This document shows positions 6,135 to 9,045 of a DNA stretch of 9,045 nt, in pieces. Location of the stretch: positions 1-9,045 of the forward strand of contig CALUTA010000055.1 of assembly GCA_944323585.1 (NCBI GenBank), given 5' to 3'. The notes beneath the pieces are model-generated. The model searched no databases, was not told the DNA's origin, and worked only from the letters and a program-made list of their open reading frames with translations. The stretch is from Candidatus Gastranaerophilales bacterium. Lineage in GTDB: Bacteria > Cyanobacteriota > Vampirovibrionia > Gastranaerophilales > Gastranaerophilaceae. How positions within the stretch are numbered: position 1 is the first letter of the stretch; every line of letters starts with the position of its first letter. The position numbers and the translations under genes were made by a program.

Positions 6135-6170
6135 AATAGGGCAAAACACATAAAATGGTTTTGCCCTATT
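6135..6170 (-). terminator. Intrinsic terminator between convergent genes, mainly for the zinc-ribbon gene
   Basis: A perfect 13-bp inverted repeat, AATAGGGCAAAAC (6135-6147) with GTTTTGCCCTATT (6158-6170), and a 10-nt loop. On the minus strand the stem is followed by TTAGTTTTATTATAA, a usable U-rich tail. On the plus strand the tail is weak (AAATTATTAAAA). It lies 28 bp past the stop of the zinc-ribbon gene and 22 bp past the stop of the convergent plus-strand gene, so it may insulate both. Confidence 0.8.
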
Positions 6171-6197
6171 AAATTATTAAAATCTATATATAAAATT

Positions 6198-6473
6198 CTA
6201 TTCAGCTTTTAGAGTTGAAAAACAATCTTTGCAATAGACTTCTTTACCGGGAATCGGCTTAAAAGGAACCTGAGTTTGCGCTCCGCATTTTGAACAAACC
6301 GCATCATACATTTTTCTTGATCTTCTGTTGTGCTGTCTGCGGGCTTTACGGCAATCAGGGCATCTTTTCGGCTTGTTGACAAGCCCTTTTTCAGCATAAA
6401 ATTCCTGTTCGCCTGCTGTGAAGACAAATTCTGCTCCGCAATCTTCACATACTAATTTTTCGTCTTGGTACAT
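6198..6473 (-). CDS. Small zinc-ribbon protein with CxxC-x17-CxxC domain
   Basis: A 91-aa protein with four CxxC knuckles: C9/C12, C38/C41, C60/C63 and C81/C84. The first two pairs frame a segment (GAEFVFTAGEQEFYAEKGL...KPKRCPDC) characteristic of the widespread probable zinc-ribbon domain of the zf-trcl type. The second two pairs have exactly 17 residues between C63 and C81, the CxxC-x17-CxxC domain. A strongly basic linker (RKARRQHNRRSRK, 42-54) between the two zinc sites suggests nucleic-acid binding. That is inference; members are mostly uncharacterised. The protein is cytoplasmic with no signal peptide. The start ATG at 6473 has AGGAGAC 7 nt upstream. It appears monocistronic, with its own promoter near 6540-6568 and a strong hairpin terminator downstream. 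Confidence 0.9.
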   Translation of the reverse strand: MYQDEKLVCEDCGAEFVFTAGEQEFYAEKGLVNKPKRCPDCRKARRQHNRRSRKMYDAVCSKCGAQTQVPFKPIPGKEVYCKDCFSTLKAE

Positions 6474-6539
6474 TGTTGTAGTCTCCTGATTTAGTACTTT
6501 TTAAGAAAAATCTGTTGCTAAATTCTTCTTATTTTTCAG

Positions 6540-6568
6540 ATTATACCGTATTTTTCAAATTTATGCAA
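6540..6568 (-). promoter_or_regulatory. Promoter candidate for the zinc-ribbon gene
   Basis: On the minus strand, TTGCAT (6568-6563), a 17-bp spacer and a perfect TATAAT (6545-6540). The predicted start near 6533 gives an ~60-nt leader with SD AGGAGAC at 6487-6481. The -35 matches only its first three bases and there is no TG extension, so it should be weaker than the other promoters in this window. Confidence 0.5.
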
Positions 6569-6614
6569 CATGGCAATGACGATTTGTATGATTTTTCTTA
6601 ATGTTCCGCACTTG

Positions 6615-7943
6615 TTATAATAATATTTGCGTACCGAGAATAATCCTGTGGCTGTCTTCTTCGTTTTCATTGTCACAGAAAACATAATTTAAAATAAGAC
6701 GCAGAGCCTGACCTTTTATAAAATAATTTAGGCCTGCAGTATATTCTCGTCTCAAATCCCCGCTAATGTCACGGTTTGGATCAAACTGATCAAAACGTGC
6801 CAGAACGTGCAGTTTCTGCGTAAGACGGTAAGAAACGGTTGTATAAAAACCTGTTGCTTTATTTGTACTGAAGTTGCGTCCATTGTATCCGTCTGCTATT
6901 GAATACTCAGCATTTGCCGCAAATTTTTTGTATGAATATCCGACATAAGCACCGCCGACAGTATAATTTTCGTTTCTATGCCCTGCATTCAACCCTGTTC
7001 CCAGAACAAGATGACCGTATTTGCCGCCGGTTTTGCCAAGAGGCTTAAAGTTTACCCAGCCTGTAAATTCGGCTCCGGGGAAAAATTCCTGAAAAAACCT
7101 GTCAGAACTGTTCAATGCCAAACTGTAGTCAACAAGAGAATAATCCCCGACTACACGAACACCTAGCGCTCTTGTGTTGCCGAAGTTTCTTGCAATCTGG
7201 GAGCGCATTGCAAAAGGAAGGGTATATGAGCTTGCTCCTCCATCAACTCCGACCTGATTTCTGGAGTTTCCGACAATTATTTTATGATGAGGAATTGAAA
7301 GATTCATCAAATACGCATCCGTAATAAATCCTTGCATGAAATTCACGCCCTCAACCGGCTTAAAATTCATCTGCAATTTGAAATCAGTATTCACCTTTTT
7401 CAGACTTCCGACAACACCCGCTTCAAAAATATTCAAATCATATTCGGTATCATAGTCGCTTCCTGTAAAAAGAGAATTGAAATTCCCCTGAAATGCGCCG
7501 TAAAATTGAACCTTATCAACCGGTCCTCTTTTATATCTGAAAGTTAATTCGTCCTGCAAAAGATACGACGGAATTGAAGTCCGCTCAAGCTTTTTCTTGT
7601 AAATCCGCCCGAACAAAGATTCTTCCTCTATTTTAAAAGGATGATCCGCCTCTTTATCTTTGTCAATAAGGTTGTCAAAAATTGAAAACTCTACATCAAC
7701 GTTGTCATTCACTGTATCATTTTCAACATCTCCGGCGTCATAATTTTTAATTTTATCCATTAAACTGCTTGAATGCTTGCTCTTTTCTTTGTTTTCGTCA
7801 GAAGAAATTGTTTCATTTTTTGTTACGTCAAGAATTATTACATCTTCTTTTTTGACTTTTGAGGAAGTCCTGGCAGATGCTGGAAGGCAGTTAAATGCCG
7901 AAAAACACAGTATTATCAAAGCTATTCGTAAAATTCTGTTCAC
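6615..7943 (-). CDS. Outer-membrane beta-barrel protein, phosphate-selective-porin (OprO/OprP)-like
   Basis: A 442-aa exported protein. Residues 1-24 form a signal peptide: basic MNR-ILR, hydrophobic core IALIILCFSAF, and cleavage expected after PASA (21-24). Residues 25-110 are a polar, Ser/Lys/Asp/Glu-rich linker that is probably disordered. From about 130 on, short amphipathic strands alternate with turns (YGAFQGNF, FEAGVVGSL, DFKLQMNF, YGHLVLGTGLNAG, YVGYSYKKFAANAEYSI, GFYTTVSYRL), as in a monomeric barrel or porin. The C-terminal part (HVLARFDQFDPN, then EYTAGLNYFI, LRLILNYVF, RIILGTQILL) resembles the end of Porin_O_P-type proteins. The expected role is solute uptake across the outer membrane; the substrate is unknown. 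The start is GTG at 7943, because an in-frame TAA lies four codons upstream and the next Met (62) is past the signal peptide. There is no SD, and a perfect extended -10 sits 8 nt upstream. Confidence 0.85.
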   Translation of the reverse strand: MNRILRIALIILCFSAFNCLPASARTSSKVKKEDVIILDVTKNETISSDENKEKSKHSSSLMDKIKNYDAGDVENDTVNDNVDVEFSIFDNLIDKDKEADHPFKIEEESLFGRIYKKKLERTSIPSYLLQDELTFRYKRGPVDKVQFYGAFQGNFNSLFTGSDYDTEYDLNIFEAGVVGSLKKVNTDFKLQMNFKPVEGVNFMQGFITDAYLMNLSIPHHKIIVGNSRNQVGVDGGASSYTLPFAMRSQIARNFGNTRALGVRVVGDYSLVDYSLALNSSDRFFQEFFPGAEFTGWVNFKPLGKTGGKYGHLVLGTGLNAGHRNENYTVGGAYVGYSYKKFAANAEYSIADGYNGRNFSTNKATGFYTTVSYRLTQKLHVLARFDQFDPNRDISGDLRREYTAGLNYFIKGQALRLILNYVFCDNENEEDSHRIILGTQILL

Positions 7944-7951
7944 AAATATTA

Positions 7952-7962
7952 ATTATATCATA
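7952..7962 (-). promoter_or_regulatory. Extended -10 promoter of the porin gene, probably leaderless
   Basis: On the minus strand, TATGATATAAT (7962-7952) is a perfect extended -10. Only 8 nt separate it from the GTG start at 7943, so transcription should begin at about 7945-7943, at or within two bases of the start codon. No -35 better than 3 of 6 is found at normal spacing; an extended -10 can compensate for that. No ribosome binding site fits between promoter and start. Confidence 0.6.
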
Positions 7963-7969
7963 AAACATA

Positions 7970-7999
7970 TTGAAATTCATGATTTTTTTATTGTATATT
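7970..7999 (+). promoter_or_regulatory. Promoter of the decarboxylase gene, probably leaderless
   Basis: TTGAAA (7970-7975, 5 of 6 consensus), an 18-bp spacer, then TATATT (7994-7999, 5 of 6). The start codon ATG at 8006 begins exactly 7 nt after the last base of the -10, the usual position of +1. The mRNA would therefore start with AUG and have no Shine-Dalgarno leader. The upstream bases (GTAGTT) have no ribosome site. Confidence 0.6.
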
Positions 8000-8005
8000 G
8001 TAGTT

Positions 8006-9045
8006 ATGACAGATGTAACAAAAATTAAGAACCCCGCCAAGGCTAAAGAAGCGGTTAAAATAAAAGCCCCGATTGTAGAAGCTCTTAAAAGAGCTTACGA
8101 AAACCCCACTTACCAGTTCCACATCCCCGGACATACCAAAGGAAGCGGAACACTGCCTGATTTTCGCAAACTCGTCGGAAAAAAAGCACTTGCGCTTGAT
8201 ACAACTGATGAATTTGACGGGTTAGGCACACTTCACCCTGCAACAGGCCCGATTAAAGAAGCGCAGGAACTGGCGGCACAGGCTTTTGGCGCAAAAAGAA
8301 CTTTCTTCCTTCTCAACGGGTCAACCGCAGGAAACCTTGCTCTTGCAATGGGTTTAACTAAAAAAGGCCAGAGAATTCTCACAAACAGAAACTGCCACCG
8401 TTCGGTCTTGACAGGTATGATTATCTCAGGTGCCGAACCTGTCTGGCTTATACCCGAAAGGTTTGAAGAATGGGGAATCTGGGGCAACGTTACACCTGAA
8501 AGCGTTGAAGAACAACTCAGACGCAATAACGATATTTCAATGGTATGGATTACAAACCCGACTTATGAAGGGGTTGTGTCTGATATCAAATCGATTTCAG
8601 CAGTCTGCAAAAGATACAATGTTCCGCTGATTGTGGACGAAGCACACGCATGCCTGTGGAACTTCAACAAACACCTTCCGACATCTGCCCTCAAACTCGG
8701 CGCTGATGCGGTTGTTCATTCATTACACAAAACAGGCGGTTCAATGAGCCAGAGTTCGATGCTCCACATTGCGGAAAATTCTATGCTTGATGTTGAAGCG
8801 GTTGAAAAGGCTTTGAAACTTCTTCATACAACAAGCCCTTCAATAATGCTTCTGGCAAGCCTCGACGCTGCACGTGCAAACCTCGACAGCCCCAGAGGCA
8901 GAAAACAATTAAGCCGTGCCGTTGAAAACGCAAAATTCTTAAGACGCGAAATTGACAATATGGAACATATCCATCATCTTAAGCCTGATTTCGGGTATAT
9001 GACGGATATTACAAAAGTATTTATAAAAGCCGACGGGTTGTCCGG
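8006..9045 (+). CDS. PLP-dependent Orn/Lys/Arg decarboxylase (3' end outside window)
   Basis: The first 346 codons of a fold-type I PLP enzyme that decarboxylates a basic amino acid, most likely arginine or lysine (polyamine synthesis or acid response); the substrate cannot be read from this part. Seen are PGHTKGS (41-47), the FLLNGSTAGN loop (101-110) for PLP phosphate, H131 in CHRSV for stacking on PLP, NPTYEGVV (184-191), and IVDEAHA (209-215) with D211 for the pyridine nitrogen. The Schiff-base lysine is K242 in VVHSLHKTGGSMSQSS, which fits the family signature pattern exactly. The protein enters the catalytic domain after only ~20 residues. It therefore lacks the N-terminal receiver-like wing domain of enterobacterial inducible decarboxylases and belongs to the shorter Bacillus/cyanobacterial-type group. 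Start ATG 8006 has no SD. It is divergent from the porin gene by 62 bp. Confidence 0.92.
   Translation, partial: MTDVTKIKNPAKAKEAVKIKAPIVEALKRAYENPTYQFHIPGHTKGSGTLPDFRKLVGKKALALDTTDEFDGLGTLHPATGPIKEAQELAAQAFGAKRTFFLLNGSTAGNLALAMGLTKKGQRILTNRNCHRSVLTGMIISGAEPVWLIPERFEEWGIWGNVTPESVEEQLRRNNDISMVWITNPTYEGVVSDIKSISAVCKRYNVPLIVDEAHACLWNFNKHLPTSALKLGADAVVHSLHKTGGSMSQSSMLHIAENSMLDVEAVEKALKLLHTTSPSIMLLASLDAARANLDSPRGRKQLSRAVENAKFLRREIDNMEHIHHLKPDFGYMTDITKVFIKADGLS

Noticed and set aside
6209..6448. 79-aa minus-strand frame overlapping the zinc-ribbon gene in another frame
   Set aside because: The eight-Cys zinc-ribbon frame has the ribosome site and family motifs; the alternative frame destroys all CxxC pairs.
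8233..8526. 97-aa minus-strand open frame opposite the decarboxylase
   Set aside because: Shadow frame over the PLP-binding region, whose motifs are intact on the plus strand.
1..9045. CRISPR array, IS element, tRNA or attachment site
   Set aside because: No regularly spaced repeats, transposase or integrase genes, terminal inverted repeats or cloverleaf-like segments were seen.

Overview
The window is about 38% GC by eye and reads as a chromosomal segment of a diderm bacterium: it encodes a signal-peptide-bearing outer-membrane beta-barrel protein and a MotB/OmpA-type peptidoglycan-binding protein. The mix of low GC, a CxxC-x17-CxxC zinc-ribbon protein, a UPF0210 protein and a short Orn/Lys/Arg decarboxylase would fit a gut-type non-photosynthetic cyanobacterial relative (Gastranaerophilales/Vampirovibrionia). 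That placement is an inference of moderate to low confidence, and other AT-rich diderms remain possible.

Layout: (1) 1-1888, plus strand: the 3' end of a response-regulator receiver gene, then uvrC, whose product stops right after the endonuclease domain and has no C-terminal helix-hairpin-helix tail. (2) 1885-5625, minus strand: five genes read from 5625 down to 1885. First come a MotA/ExbB/ZorA-type membrane protein and a MotB/OmpA/ZorB-type protein, then a full-length UPF0210 (DUF711-like) protein whose start overlaps the previous stop as ATGA, then two tandem paralogous ~107-aa proteins of no family I recognise. The last of these overlaps the uvrC stop by 4 bp. (3) 5805-6473: a small plus-strand Cys-containing orphan protein facing a minus-strand four-CxxC zinc-ribbon protein, with two stem-loops between them. 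(4) 6615-9045: a minus-strand porin-like protein divergent from the first 346 codons of a PLP-dependent Orn/Lys/Arg decarboxylase, with 62 bp between their start codons.

The main biological item is the two-gene proton-motor-like module at 4007-5625. Its architecture resembles the ZorAB motor of Zorya anti-phage systems. However, no zorC, zorD or zorE-type effector is in the window, and the ZorA-like protein has only a ~100-residue cytoplasmic tail. It may be a reduced or housekeeping relative, or a motor working with the downstream UPF0210 and twin small proteins.

The promoter signals are unusually readable. Three minus-strand promoters carry the same extended -10, TATGnTATAAT. At the porin/decarboxylase divergence, both -10 boxes sit 6-8 nt from the start codons with no Shine-Dalgarno, which suggests leaderless transcripts. 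I saw no tRNA, rRNA, CRISPR, IS element or recombinase. No gene-free stretch exceeds 300 bases; the longest is 179 bp (5626-5804).
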